Position numbers and translations under genes: made by a program. Below, in pieces: positions 1 to 7,426 of a DNA stretch of 11,873 bases; the first letter of the stretch is position 1, and each line of letters starts with the position of its first letter. Origin of the DNA: Betaproteobacteria bacterium (GTDB lineage: Bacteria > Pseudomonadota > Gammaproteobacteria > Burkholderiales > SG8-39); NCBI GenBank assembly GCA_004298295.1, contig SCUH01000344.1:1-11873 (forward strand), in the 5' to 3' direction. Under the pieces are notes generated by a model. It did not search any database. It was given only the letters and a program-made list of their open reading frames with translations, and was not told the DNA's origin.

Positions 1-107
1 TCGTCATGGGCGCCTACGGCCACTCGCGCCTGCGCGAGCTGGTGCTCGGCGGCGTCACGCGCACGCTGCTCGACACCATGACCGTGCCGGTGCTGATGTC
101 GCATTGA
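1..107 (+). CDS. Universal stress protein (UspA family), C-terminal end only
   Basis: Only the last 34 residues are in the window; the start lies to the left. The visible end carries the UspA nucleotide-binding signature G-x2-G-x9-G (MGAYGHSR, nine residues after the second Gly, then GGVTRTLL) and the usual closing strand VPVLMSH. Proteins of this family are cytoplasmic, often bind ATP and are induced by growth arrest, stress or low oxygen; that is family knowledge. The stop codon TGA at 105-107 overlaps the proposed TTG start of the next gene, so the two are probably co-transcribed and perhaps translationally coupled. The family call is firm; the specific role cannot be judged from this fragment. 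Confidence 0.85.
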   Translation, partial: VMGAYGHSRLRELVLGGVTRTLLDTMTVPVLMSH

Positions 108-1189
108 ACGCGCCCTTCACTCCGGCCGCGCTGCAGCCCTACCTCGAGGCGCTGCACGGCGCCGCCGTGCAGGCGGTTCAGGTATCGGCGCTGGGAGGCG
201 GCGCACCCGGCGACAAAGGCTACGGCTATGGCATTCCGCTGCGCGTCGATTACCGGCTCGCGGGCGAAGTGCGCAGCGCGGTGCTGGAGACGGTGCGCGC
301 CGGGCCGTTCGGCCACGAACACCGGTCGGACCGCGCGCAGGCGCTGCTCTGGGCGCACGATGCTTTCGCGCGACTGCCGCGCCACGTGCGCTCGCTCGAC
401 GTCGGCGCGGTGCGCGCCGACGGCACGCTGGTGGCGCTCGGCAAGGCGGAAGAGTTCTTCATCGTCACCGCGTTCGTCCCGGGCCGCGAATACGCGGGCG
501 ACCTGCAGCGCCTGCGCGATGGCGCACCGCTCGCGGCGCTCGATCGCGCGCGGGCCGACGCGCTGTGCGATTACCTCGTCGAGATTCACGCCCGGCCCGG
601 GCCCGACGCGGGTCTTTACGCGCGCCGCATCCGCGAACTCGTAGGCCACGGCGAGTGCATTTTCGGCATCGCCGACAGCTATCCGCTGCCCTGCGGATTC
701 ATCACCGCGCCGCTGCTGCAGTCGATCGAAGAGCGCTGCGTGGCCTGGCGCTGGAAGCTGAAGGCGCGCGCCCACCGCCTGCGCCAGGTGCACGGCGACT
801 TCCATCCCTGGAATCTCCTGTTCCGCGACGGCGTCGATTTCACCGCGCTCGACCGCTCGCGCGGCGAATGGGGCGAACCGGCCGACGATCTCGCCTGCCT
901 GACGCTGAACTATCTGTTCTTCTCCCTGCAGCGCCACGGCCGGCTCGAAGGCGCGTTCGAGACGCTTTTCCTGCGCTTCTGGGAGCGCTACCTCGAGCGC
1001 AGCGGCGACGCGGAAATGCCGGAGGTGATCGCGCCCTTTTACGCCTTTCGCGCGCTGGTGGTCGCGAGCCCGGTCTGGTATCCGACGCTCGACGAGGCGG
1101 TGCGCCGAAGATTGTTCGATTTCCTGCAGGCCGTGCTCGGCGAAGCGCGTTTCGAGCCGCATCGCGTCAACGCCTATTGCGGGGCCTGA
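104..1189 (+). CDS. Aminoglycoside-phosphotransferase-fold kinase (APH family), substrate unknown
   Basis: A 361-residue protein with the APH/choline-kinase fold. The catalytic loop HGDFHPWNLLF begins at residue 230 (catalytic Asp232, Asn237). A metal-binding Asp sits at about residue 250 in ALDRSRGEWGEP, followed by the family's DDLA motif. Near the N-terminus LGGGAPGDKGYGYG (about 29-42) resembles a nucleotide-binding glycine loop. The family moves phosphate from ATP or GTP to hydroxyls of antibiotics, sugars, choline and similar small molecules, and nothing here identifies the substrate, so it should not be called a resistance gene. The TTG at 104 is chosen because it overlaps the upstream stop and gives a full N-lobe; no Shine-Dalgarno is evident and a GTG at 170 is a shorter alternative. 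The stop lies two bases before a second kinase gene, which suggests a joint function. Confidence 0.8.
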   Translation: MNAPFTPAALQPYLEALHGAAVQAVQVSALGGGAPGDKGYGYGIPLRVDYRLAGEVRSAVLETVRAGPFGHEHRSDRAQALLWAHDAFARLPRHVRSLDVGAVRADGTLVALGKAEEFFIVTAFVPGREYAGDLQRLRDGAPLAALDRARADALCDYLVEIHARPGPDAGLYARRIRELVGHGECIFGIADSYPLPCGFITAPLLQSIEERCVAWRWKLKARAHRLRQVHGDFHPWNLLFRDGVDFTALDRSRGEWGEPADDLACLTLNYLFFSLQRHGRLEGAFETLFLRFWERYLERSGDAEMPEVIAPFYAFRALVVASPVWYPTLDEAVRRRLFDFLQAVLGEARFEPHRVNAYCGA

Positions 1190-1191
1190 GC

Positions 1192-1728
1192 GTGGCGGCG
1201 TTCGCCGTTTGGCTCACCGGCCTGCCGGCCTCGGGCAAGAGCGCCATCGCGCGCGCGCTGCTCGAGCGGCTGCAGGCCCGCGGCATCGACTGCGCAGTCC
1301 TCGAATCCGACGTCCTGCGCACTCTCATCACGCCGCGGCCCCGCTACGACGCGGCCGAGCGCGAACTGTTCTACGCCGCAATGGCGCAGCTCGGCGAGTT
1401 CCTGGTGCAGCGCGGCGTGCCGGTGGTGTTCGACGCCACGGCGAACCGGCGCAGCTATCGCGACGCGGCGCGCCGCCGCATTGCGCGCTTTGCCGAAGTG
1501 TTCGTCGATTGCCCGCTCGAAACCTGCCAGGCGCGCGATCCCAAGGGCCTGTACCGGCACGCGCGCGAGGGACGCTCGAGCACGCTGCCGGGCGCGCAAA
1601 CGGATTACGAAGCACCGCTGCAGCCGGAGCTGGTCGTGCACGGCGACCGCGGCAACCCGGCTGACGCGGCGCGCGAGGTCGAGGCGCTGCTCGAGCGCCG
1701 TGGCTGGCTCGCGCCAACGCCGGATTGA
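1192..1728 (+). CDS. Small P-loop kinase related to adenylylsulfate (APS) kinase
   Basis: A 178-residue P-loop kinase starting at GTG 1192, two bases after the phosphotransferase stop. The Walker A motif GLPASGKS is at residues 10-17. A CysC-like substrate segment DPKGLYRHAREG is at 116-127, followed by DYEAP, much like the KGLYKKARAG...PYE signature of APS kinases. CysC would phosphorylate adenylylsulfate to PAPS. Two points argue against simply calling it cysC: the usual DGDN loop is ESDVLR here (about 38-43), and the FISPY loop that carries the phosphorylated serine in classical APS kinases is FDATANRRSYRD (about 80-91), as in the broader family of predicted small-molecule kinases. No other sulfate-assimilation gene is nearby. 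Together with the APH-fold gene it looks like a split version of the APH plus P-loop kinase fusion proteins known in other bacteria (inference). Fold certain, substrate unknown. Confidence 0.78.
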   Translation: MAAFAVWLTGLPASGKSAIARALLERLQARGIDCAVLESDVLRTLITPRPRYDAAERELFYAAMAQLGEFLVQRGVPVVFDATANRRSYRDAARRRIARFAEVFVDCPLETCQARDPKGLYRHAREGRSSTLPGAQTDYEAPLQPELVVHGDRGNPADAAREVEALLERRGWLAPTPD

Positions 1729-1738
1729 CACACGTCAA
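1725..1738. promoter_or_regulatory. Perfect FNR/CRP-family-like dyad TTGAC-ACAC-GTCAA before the oxidoreductase operon
   Basis: The 14 bases form a perfect 5+4+5 inverted repeat in the layout recognised by FNR/ANR-type regulators (consensus TTGAT-N4-ATCAA), with C in place of the inner T in both half-sites. It overlaps the stop of the upstream kinase and is centred 40.5 bases before the ATG of the gamma-delta subunit. The first six bases also read TTGACA, a consensus -35, but no convincing -10 lies 16-18 bases on. At the usual class II spacing transcription would begin almost at the ATG, which weakens the simple model. It could bind another CRP/FNR-family regulator. Confidence 0.45.
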
Positions 1739-1771
1739 CACGGAAATTTCGGAACGTGATTCGCTAGCGGC

Positions 1772-2698
1772 ATGTATCGGATCCGCTTGCATGGACGCGG
1801 CGGACAGGGCATCAAGACCGGCAGCCGCATTCTCGGGAGCGCGTTCTTTGGCGCCGGCTTCGAAGTGCAGGATGCTCCGGTGTACGGTGCCGAACGGCGC
1901 GGTGCCTCGATGGCCGCGCACGTGCGTGCGGCGCGCTCCCCGATCCGCGAACGCGGCGTGATCACGCGGCCGGACCTGGTCGCGCTCGCCGATGAAACGC
2001 TGCTGCAGGTGCCGGCGGCGAACGTGTTGTCCGGCGTGGGTCCGGACAGCGTGCTGCTGCTGCACGGCAACGGTGACGCCGAGACCTGGCGCGCAAGGCT
2101 CGCGTTCAGCGGCACCGTGGTGGTGCTGCCCGCCGCGGGCGAGCACGCCGAAGCGGAGCTGGGCGGTGCCCGCTGCGCGGGCGCCGCGGCACGGCTCGCC
2201 GGCGTCATCTCGCGACAGCAGCTCATGGCCGCGATCGCGCAGGAACTGGCGTCGCTCGGACCCAGCGCCACGGAGACGACGACGGCGCAGGCGCTTGCCG
2301 CCTACGACGCCGTTGCGCGGCATGCGGGCGTGCTGCGCGAGAGCAGACCCGCGGCCGCAGTCGCTTTCGCGGCACCGGAGTGGATCGACCTGCCACTCGA
2401 ATCCGCCCGCATCGCGGCGCCCGATATCTTTGCGGCCGCGACCAGCGTCGAAATGCGCACCGGGCTGTGGCGCACGATGCGCCCCGAGATCGACTACGCG
2501 CACTGCAACCGTTGCGCCTGGATCTGCTCGACGCTGTGCCCGGACAGCGCGATCCGCGTGCTGGCGGACCGCAGCCCGGAGATCGATCTCGAGCATTGCA
2601 AGGGCTGCATGATCTGCGTCAGCGTGTGCCCGCCGCACGCGATCCGGGCCCTGCCGGAGCGCGCGGCGCGAGCGCGCGAATTGGCGGCGGCGCCATGA
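1772..2698 (+). CDS. 2-oxoacid:ferredoxin oxidoreductase, fused gamma-delta subunit
   Basis: A 308-residue protein joining two subunits that are often separate. Residues 1 to about 190 are the gamma domain, opening with HGRGGQG (7-13) and continuing through APVYGAERRG, both typical of this subunit, which contributes to CoA binding. Residues about 235-308 are a delta, ferredoxin-like domain with two [4Fe-4S] motifs: C245, C248, C252, C256 followed by Pro (CX2CX3CX3CP) and C276, C279, C282, C286 (CX2CX2CX3CP). The clusters pass electrons from the TPP site in beta to external ferredoxin. The ATG at 1772 is fixed by the conserved N-terminus although no clear Shine-Dalgarno precedes it. The stop overlaps the alpha start (ATGA). 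Fused gamma-delta subunits also occur in oxalate oxidoreductase, so the substrate need not be pyruvate. The cytoplasmic complex is expected to be oxygen-sensitive. Confidence 0.9.
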   Translation: MYRIRLHGRGGQGIKTGSRILGSAFFGAGFEVQDAPVYGAERRGASMAAHVRAARSPIRERGVITRPDLVALADETLLQVPAANVLSGVGPDSVLLLHGNGDAETWRARLAFSGTVVVLPAAGEHAEAELGGARCAGAAARLAGVISRQQLMAAIAQELASLGPSATETTTAQALAAYDAVARHAGVLRESRPAAAVAFAAPEWIDLPLESARIAAPDIFAAATSVEMRTGLWRTMRPEIDYAHCNRCAWICSTLCPDSAIRVLADRSPEIDLEHCKGCMICVSVCPPHAIRALPERAARARELAAAP

Positions 2699-3933
2699 GA
2701 CGACTGCTCACCGGCAACGCCGCGGCCGCGTGGGGCGCGCGCCTGGCGCGCGCCGACTACGTGCCCGCCTTCCCGATCACCCCGCAGACCGAGATCATCG
2801 AGCTGCTGGCGCAGTGGTTCGATTCCGGCGAGCTGCGCGGACGGTTGACGCTGCTCGAATCCGAACATTCCATGCTCACCGCCGCGGCGGCGGCCGCGGC
2901 CACCGGCGTGCGCGTGTTCACCGCCACCTCGAGCCAGGGCCTGCTCTACGCGATGGAGATGCTGTACACCGTGCCGGGCTGGCGCGCGCCGTTCGTGCTC
3001 GTCAACGTGTCGCGCGGCCTGGCGAGCCCGATCACGCTGGAATCGGACCACAACGACGTGCTCGCCGCGCGCGATTCCGGGTTCCTGCAGTTCCACTGCG
3101 CGAGCTGCCAGGAGGTCGTCGATTCGGTCCTGCTTGCCTACCGGCTCGCCGAGGACCCGCGGGTGCGGCTGCCCGCCATCGTCAACCTGGACGGATTTCA
3201 CCTGTCGTTCACGCGCGAGCCGGTCGACCTGCCCACGGCCGAAGCGGCGGCCGCCTTCCTGCCGCCGTTCGAGTCGCACGGCATCGGGTTTCGCGCCAGC
3301 CGGCCGGTCAGCCAGGCGGTGGCCGTGCTCGGCGGCTCGGCCTATTCCTACTTCCGCTACGAAACGCATCTCGCCGCCGAGCAGGCGCTGGCGGCGCACG
3401 GCGCGATCGCCGCAGAGTTCGCGCAACGCTTCGGGCGCCCGCATGAAGCGGTCGAGCGCTATCGCAGCGACGACGCCGAGATCGTGTTCTTCATGATCGG
3501 CGCCTTCGCCACCAAGGCCATGGACGCCGTGGACCGGCTGCGCGAGGCCGGCGTTGCTGCGGGGCTGGTCAGGCCGCGGCTGCTGCGCCCCTACCCGGCT
3601 GCGGACCTGCAGCGCGCGCTCGCCGGAAGGCGCGCCGTCGCCGTGATCGACCAGAATCTTTCCGTGGGCAAAGGCGGGGTGCTGCACGGCGAACTGGCGT
3701 CGGTCCTGTACGGGCAGCCCGACGCGCCGCTCCTGGCCAGTTACGTCGGCGGGCTCGGCGGCCGCGACATCAGCGCCGAGGAATTTTTCCAGATCGCGCG
3801 CGAGTTGCAGGACGCCGTGCTCGCGGGGCGCGTGCCGCCGCCGCGGCTCTTGTACACGGCAGGCGAGTTGCGCCAGATGCGCAATCTGCAGGCGATCGCC
3901 GCCGCGCCCGGCATTGCGGGAGCCCGTGCATGA
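2695..3933 (+). CDS. 2-oxoacid:ferredoxin oxidoreductase, alpha subunit
   Basis: A 412-residue alpha subunit. It has the pyrimidine-binding domain of TPP-dependent oxidoreductases near the N-terminus, with PITP at residues 27-30 (the Thr in this motif contacts substrate in pyruvate oxidoreductases), LESEHSMLTAA, and ATSSQGLLYAMEMLY. A transketolase-C-like domain follows, including VAVIDQNLSVGKGG and SYVGGLGGRDIS. There is no cluster motif of its own, as expected for a split enzyme. With the beta subunit it would carry out CoA-dependent oxidative decarboxylation of a 2-oxoacid, or the reverse reductive carboxylation of an acyl-CoA. Segments such as LESDHND and NLDGFHLSFTREP are typical of the clade that includes pyruvate and aryl-2-oxoacid enzymes, but do not settle the substrate. 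Both ends overlap neighbours by 4 bases (ATGA), which fits translational coupling and fixed stoichiometry. Confidence 0.9.
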   Translation: MRRLLTGNAAAAWGARLARADYVPAFPITPQTEIIELLAQWFDSGELRGRLTLLESEHSMLTAAAAAAATGVRVFTATSSQGLLYAMEMLYTVPGWRAPFVLVNVSRGLASPITLESDHNDVLAARDSGFLQFHCASCQEVVDSVLLAYRLAEDPRVRLPAIVNLDGFHLSFTREPVDLPTAEAAAAFLPPFESHGIGFRASRPVSQAVAVLGGSAYSYFRYETHLAAEQALAAHGAIAAEFAQRFGRPHEAVERYRSDDAEIVFFMIGAFATKAMDAVDRLREAGVAAGLVRPRLLRPYPAADLQRALAGRRAVAVIDQNLSVGKGGVLHGELASVLYGQPDAPLLASYVGGLGGRDISAEEFFQIARELQDAVLAGRVPPPRLLYTAGELRQMRNLQAIAAAPGIAGARA

Positions 3934-4844
3934 ACCCGGCGCTCCGGCGCATGAAGGATCTGCCATCGACGCACCTGCTCGGCGCCGGCAGCGCGATGTG
4001 CGCCGGCTGCGGTGGACTCTTGGCGCTGCACGAGATCTACGACCTGCTCGGCGCGCGCACCGTGTTCGTCAATGCCGCGAGCTGCATGACGCTGCTGGCG
4101 AGCTATCCCTTCACGCCGTTTCGCGGCTCGTGGCTCTATACCGCGATGGCCTCGGCACCGGCAGGCGCGCAAGGCGTGCGCGATGCGCTCGACATCCTCA
4201 TCGGGCAGGGGCGCCTGCCGCCGGAGGAAGACCTGACGGCCGTCGCGCTGACGGGCGACGGTGCGGCGACCGGCATCGGTCTTTCGGCGACCTCGGGCGC
4301 GATCGATCGCGGGCTCGACTTCATCTACCTTTGCTACGACAACGAAGGCTACGGCAACACCGGGCAGCAAAGCTCGCCCGCGACGCCGTTGGGCGCCCGC
4401 ACCGCGACCAGCGGCGGCGCTCACGGTCATGCTGCAAGCAAGAAGGACCTGTTCGCGATCTGGGTCGCGCACCGTCCCGTCTACGCCGCCACCGTGGTCG
4501 GCGCCGATCCGCTCGATCTCGCGAGGAAAATCGACAAGGCGCGCGCGCTGACGGGTCCGCGGCTGATCCATGCGCTCGCGCCCTGCCCGCCGGGCTGGAG
4601 TTTCGATCCCGCCGAGGCGGTGGAGATCGGCCGTCTCGCCGTGAAGACCGGGGTCTGGCCACTGAAGGAATACGTCGACGGCAAAGTGGTGCATACGCAC
4701 GTGCCGCATCCGCGCCTGCCGGTCGAGGAATACCTGAAGCGGCAGGGACGCTTCCGCCATCTGTTCGAGCCCGAACGCGACGTCCAGGTGCTGGCGCGGA
4801 TCCAGTCGCAGGTCGATGCCTACTGGGCCGAGGTCTGCGCATGA
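3930..4844 (+). CDS. 2-oxoacid:ferredoxin oxidoreductase, beta (TPP-binding) subunit
   Basis: A 304-residue beta subunit. The TPP/Mg motif starts with GDG at residues 109-111 and ends in NEGYGNTGQQSS (from residue 138), the form typical of ferredoxin oxidoreductases. Four cysteines fit the proximal [4Fe-4S] ligands of pyruvate:ferredoxin oxidoreductase: C24 and C27 in MCAGCGG, C52 in AASCMTL, and C219 in LAPCPPGW. Catalysis therefore takes place here: decarboxylation on TPP, then electron transfer through this cluster to the delta domain. The start ATG overlaps the alpha stop and the stop overlaps the ligase start, each by ATGA. Length is normal for the family. No flavoprotein subunit like that of NAD-linked phenylglyoxylate oxidoreductase is encoded next to it, so ferredoxin is the likely electron partner (inference). 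Confidence 0.92.
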   Translation: MNPALRRMKDLPSTHLLGAGSAMCAGCGGLLALHEIYDLLGARTVFVNAASCMTLLASYPFTPFRGSWLYTAMASAPAGAQGVRDALDILIGQGRLPPEEDLTAVALTGDGAATGIGLSATSGAIDRGLDFIYLCYDNEGYGNTGQQSSPATPLGARTATSGGAHGHAASKKDLFAIWVAHRPVYAATVVGADPLDLARKIDKARALTGPRLIHALAPCPPGWSFDPAEAVEIGRLAVKTGVWPLKEYVDGKVVHTHVPHPRLPVEEYLKRQGRFRHLFEPERDVQVLARIQSQVDAYWAEVCA

Positions 4845-6550
4845 GGCTCGTGCGCAGCTACTGCCACCGCGGCGGCGAGGTGCCCCTGCTCGGCGACACC
4901 ATCCCGGCGCGCATCGGCGCCATCGCGGCGCGCTTCGCGCAGCGCGAGGCGGTGGTCAGCGTGCATCAGCGACGGCGCCTCACTTACGCCGCGCTGGCGC
5001 ATGCGGTGGATCGCCTGGCGAGAGGACTGCTGGGGCTCGGATTCCGGCGCGGCGAGCGCGTCGGCGTCTGGTCGACCGACAACATCGAGTGGCTGCTGCT
5101 GCAGCTGGCGACCGCGCGCATCGGCGTGGTGCTGGTGAACATCAATCCGGCCAACCGCGTGCGCGAGCTGGCACATGCGCTGCAACGCGCCGAGGTTCAG
5201 GCACTGTTTGCGATTCCGGCATTCCGTTCGAGCGACTACGTCGCGATGCTGCTCGAACTGCTGCCGGAACTGCGGACGGCTGCGCCCGATTCGCTGACCG
5301 GCAAGTCGCTGCCGCAGTTGCGCCGCGTGGTCCTGGTCGATCCGGCGCGGCTGGACGCGACGGCGCGCCCGCACGGGGGATTCACGCTCTGGCAGGAAGT
5401 GCTGGCGGCTGCGGACACGGTCAGCAGCGGCGCACTGGAGCAGACGAGCGACGCGCTCGATCGCGACGATCCGATCAACATCCAGTACACCTCGGGCACC
5501 ACCGGCTTTCCGAAGGCCGTGGTCCTCACGCATCACAACCTTCTCAACAACGCCTGGTTCGCGGCGCAGGCGATGAACCTCGGCGAGAGCGACCGGCTGG
5601 CCGTGCCGGTTCCCTTCTATCACTGCTTCGGCATGGTGCTCGCGAATCTCGCCTGCCTCTCGGTCGGCGCGTGCCTCGTGATTCCGGCCGAGCACTTCGA
5701 CCCGCTCGCCACGCTGCAGGCGGTGCAGGCCGAGCGCTGCACCGCGATCCATGGCGTGCCGACGATGTTCATCGCGCAGCTCGAGCACCCGCAATTCCGC
5801 GACTTCGACCTTGCCACGCTGCGCACCGGCATCATGGCGGGCGCGCCCTGTCCGCCGGCGCTCATGCGACGCGTGATGGACGAAATGCACCTGCCGGAAA
5901 TCCTGATCGGCTACGGCGAGACCGAGGCGAGCCCCCTGACCCATCTCACCGCGCGCGGCGACAGCCTGGAGCGGCGCACCGAAACCGTAGGCAGCAACCT
6001 CCCCCACCAGGAGGTCAAGGTGGTGCACCTCAAGACCGGCGCGACGCAGCCGGTGGGTGAAGCCGGCGAGCTGTGCTTTCGCGGCTACCACGTGATGCGC
6101 GGCTACTACGGCGACGCCGAGGCCAACCGCAAGACGATCGATCCGCAAGGCTGGCTGCATTCGGGCGACCTCGGCACGATGGATGCCGACGGTTACGTGC
6201 GCATCACCGGGCGGCTCAAGGAGATGATCGACCGCGGCGGCGAGAAGATTTTTCCGGCCGAAATCGAGGAATTCCTCTTCGGCCACCCGAAGATCGCGCA
6301 GGTCGCGGTGTTCGGTGTCCCCGATCCGCACTACGGCGAAGCAGTGATGGCGTGGATCCAGTTGAAGGCCGGCGAGGCGGCCACTGCAGAAGAGATCCGC
6401 GCCTACTGCAGCGGCCGCATCGCGCATTACAAGGTCCCGCGCCACATCCGCTTCGTGGACGAATTCCCGATGACGGTGACGGGCAAGCTGCAGAAGTACC
6501 GCATGCGCGAAATCGCCGCCGACGCGTTGCAGGGATCCGCGCCGGGATGA
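4841..6550 (+). CDS. AMP-forming acyl-CoA synthetase (fatty-acyl / ACSF2-like)
   Basis: A 569-residue member of the ANL adenylating superfamily with every core motif: P-loop [10 protein letters not shown] at 216-225, YGETE at 358-362, HSGD at 440-443, the hinge region [16 protein letters not shown] from 457, and the catalytic lysine of the C-terminal domain at K549 in TVTGKLQK. It activates a carboxylic acid with ATP to an acyl-AMP and then an acyl-CoA. The N-terminal region and overall length resemble medium-chain/ACSF2-type synthetases rather than acetyl-CoA synthetase or the PaaK-type phenylacetate ligases. The gene overlaps the beta subunit by 4 bases, so the ligase probably serves the same pathway as the oxidoreductase: it either supplies the acyl-CoA for reductive carboxylation or lets the matching free acid enter the same CoA pool (inference). 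The acid itself is not evident from sequence. Confidence 0.9.
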   Translation: MRLVRSYCHRGGEVPLLGDTIPARIGAIAARFAQREAVVSVHQRRRLTYAALAHAVDRLARGLLGLGFRRGERVGVWSTDNIEWLLLQLATARIGVVLVNINPANRVRELAHALQRAEVQALFAIPAFRSSDYVAMLLELLPELRTAAPDSLTGKSLPQLRRVVLVDPARLDATARPHGGFTLWQEVLAAADTVSSGALEQTSDALDRDDPINIQYTSGTTGFPKAVVLTHHNLLNNAWFAAQAMNLGESDRLAVPVPFYHCFGMVLANLACLSVGACLVIPAEHFDPLATLQAVQAERCTAIHGVPTMFIAQLEHPQFRDFDLATLRTGIMAGAPCPPALMRRVMDEMHLPEILIGYGETEASPLTHLTARGDSLERRTETVGSNLPHQEVKVVHLKTGATQPVGEAGELCFRGYHVMRGYYGDAEANRKTIDPQGWLHSGDLGTMDADGYVRITGRLKEMIDRGGEKIFPAEIEEFLFGHPKIAQVAVFGVPDPHYGEAVMAWIQLKAGEAATAEEIRAYCSGRIAHYKVPRHIRFVDEFPMTVTGKLQKYRMREIAADALQGSAPG

Positions 6551-6561
6551 AACGCGGCCGG

Positions 6562-6589
6562 CTATCGCGGGCGTCCGGGCCGGCGATAG
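6562..6589. other. Inverted repeat at the convergent gene ends, possible bidirectional stem
   Basis: CTATCGC (6562-6568) and GCGATAG (6583-6589) form a perfect 7-bp stem around a 14-base GC-rich loop, at the end of the channel gene and 11 bases after the ligase stop. It could end transcription from both sides, but no T-tract follows on either strand, so it is not a classical intrinsic terminator. It also lies inside the last codons of the channel gene and may be fortuitous. Confidence 0.25.
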
Positions 6590-7389
6590 ACGACGTGATA
6601 CACCAGGGCGACCAGCACGCTGCCGCCGACCAGATTGCCGGCGATCACCGGGACCAGATTGCGCGCCAGACCGAGCAGGCCGATCGCCTCGCCGCCGGGC
6701 GGCAGCGCCGCGCCCGAGGCCTTGAGCAGCATCGCGAGCGGGATCAGGTACATGTTGGCGATCGAATGCTCGAACCCGGCGGCGATGAACGCCGAGACCG
6801 GAAAAACCACCGCCACCAGCTTGTCGACCACGCTGCGCCCGGCAAAGGTCATCCACACCGCCATGCACACGAGCACGTTGCACAGCACGCCGCGCCAGAA
6901 CGCCGTCCAGAACGGCAGCGACGACTTGGCCGCGGCGACCTCGAGATAGGCGCGGCCGACCGCGCCGCCGTTCATCGAGCCGTGGTCGGAAAGGAACACG
7001 ATCAACGCCAGCCCCGCGGCGCCGGCGAAATTCGCGGCGCAGACCACGAACCAGTTGCGCAGCACCTCGCCGGTGGTGATCCGGCCGTCGGCCCAGGCCA
7101 TGGCGAGCAGATTGTTGCCGGTGAACAGTTCCGCGCCCGCGACCGCGACCAGCAGCAGGCCGAGCGAGAAGCACACCCCTCCGAGCACGCGCGCCGCGGC
7201 GAAGCCCAGGTCCGGGTCGCTGATGACGAGGACGAAATACAGCGCGCCGAGCCCGATGAACGCGCCGGCCAGCAGGCCCAGCATCGCGGTCGAGAGCAGC
7301 GGCAGGCGCGCCTTCGCCAAGCCGACGTTCTCGACGCGCGCCGCGATTTCCTGCGGCGAGTAGGCGTCGAAGCCGAGGATTTCCCCCAT
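6562..7389 (-). CDS. Formate/nitrite transporter (FNT) family channel
   Basis: An integral membrane protein of 275 residues from the chosen start, the usual FNT length. Six hydrophobic segments are visible at about 31-56, 68-99, 109-134, 160-183, 189-222 and 243-268. Family signatures are AGAELFTGNN (about 84-93), NVLVCMAVWM (171-180) and FEHSIANM, whose His208 corresponds to the central pore histidine. These pentameric channels carry formate, nitrite, hydrosulfide or similar small monovalent anions; the neighbours do not say which. The ATG at 7389 has a GAGG Shine-Dalgarno 5 bases upstream and leaves an FNR-type operator in the promoter. Earlier in-frame starts, ATG 7437 and GTG 7452, would add 16 or 21 hydrophilic residues but have no visible ribosome site, and the operator would then lie across the start codon. 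Codon use in the extra stretch does look coding, so the longer form is not excluded. Confidence 0.88.
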   Translation of the reverse strand: MGEILGFDAYSPQEIAARVENVGLAKARLPLLSTAMLGLLAGAFIGLGALYFVLVISDPDLGFAAARVLGGVCFSLGLLLVAVAGAELFTGNNLLAMAWADGRITTGEVLRNWFVVCAANFAGAAGLALIVFLSDHGSMNGGAVGRAYLEVAAAKSSLPFWTAFWRGVLCNVLVCMAVWMTFAGRSVVDKLVAVVFPVSAFIAAGFEHSIANMYLIPLAMLLKASGAALPPGGEAIGLLGLARNLVPVIAGNLVGGSVLVALVYHVVYRRPGRPR

Positions 7390-7426
7390 TGCGCCCTCAT
7401 CCTCGTCCAGGGCGTCGCCGGGCGGT

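Noticed and set aside
104..1189. Reading the APH-fold gene as an aminoglycoside resistance determinant.
   Set aside because: Only the general fold motifs match. There is no mobile-element context, the base composition is like its neighbours, and it is coupled to housekeeping-type genes, so the resistance label is not supported.
1725..1753. TTGACA read as the -35 of a conventional sigma-70 promoter.
   Set aside because: At 16-18 bases spacing there is only TTCGGA-like sequence, so no credible -10; the perfect dyad is the better explanation of this sequence.
2494..3966. A 490-codon minus-strand frame over the alpha subunit.
   Set aside because: Shadow of the alpha-subunit gene with low-complexity Arg/Ala/Gln-rich composition.
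3914..4840. Upstream extension of the ligase reading frame over the beta subunit gene.
   Set aside because: The beta subunit occupies this stretch in another frame with conserved TPP and cysteine motifs; the ligase begins naturally at ATG 4841 with a 4-base overlap.
4820..7174. A 784-codon open frame on the minus strand opposite the ligase and channel genes.
   Set aside because: It lies antisense to an acyl-CoA synthetase with all family motifs and shifts frame relative to the channel gene; long antisense frames are common in GC-rich DNA. Its protein is Arg/Ala/Gln-rich with no recognisable domain.
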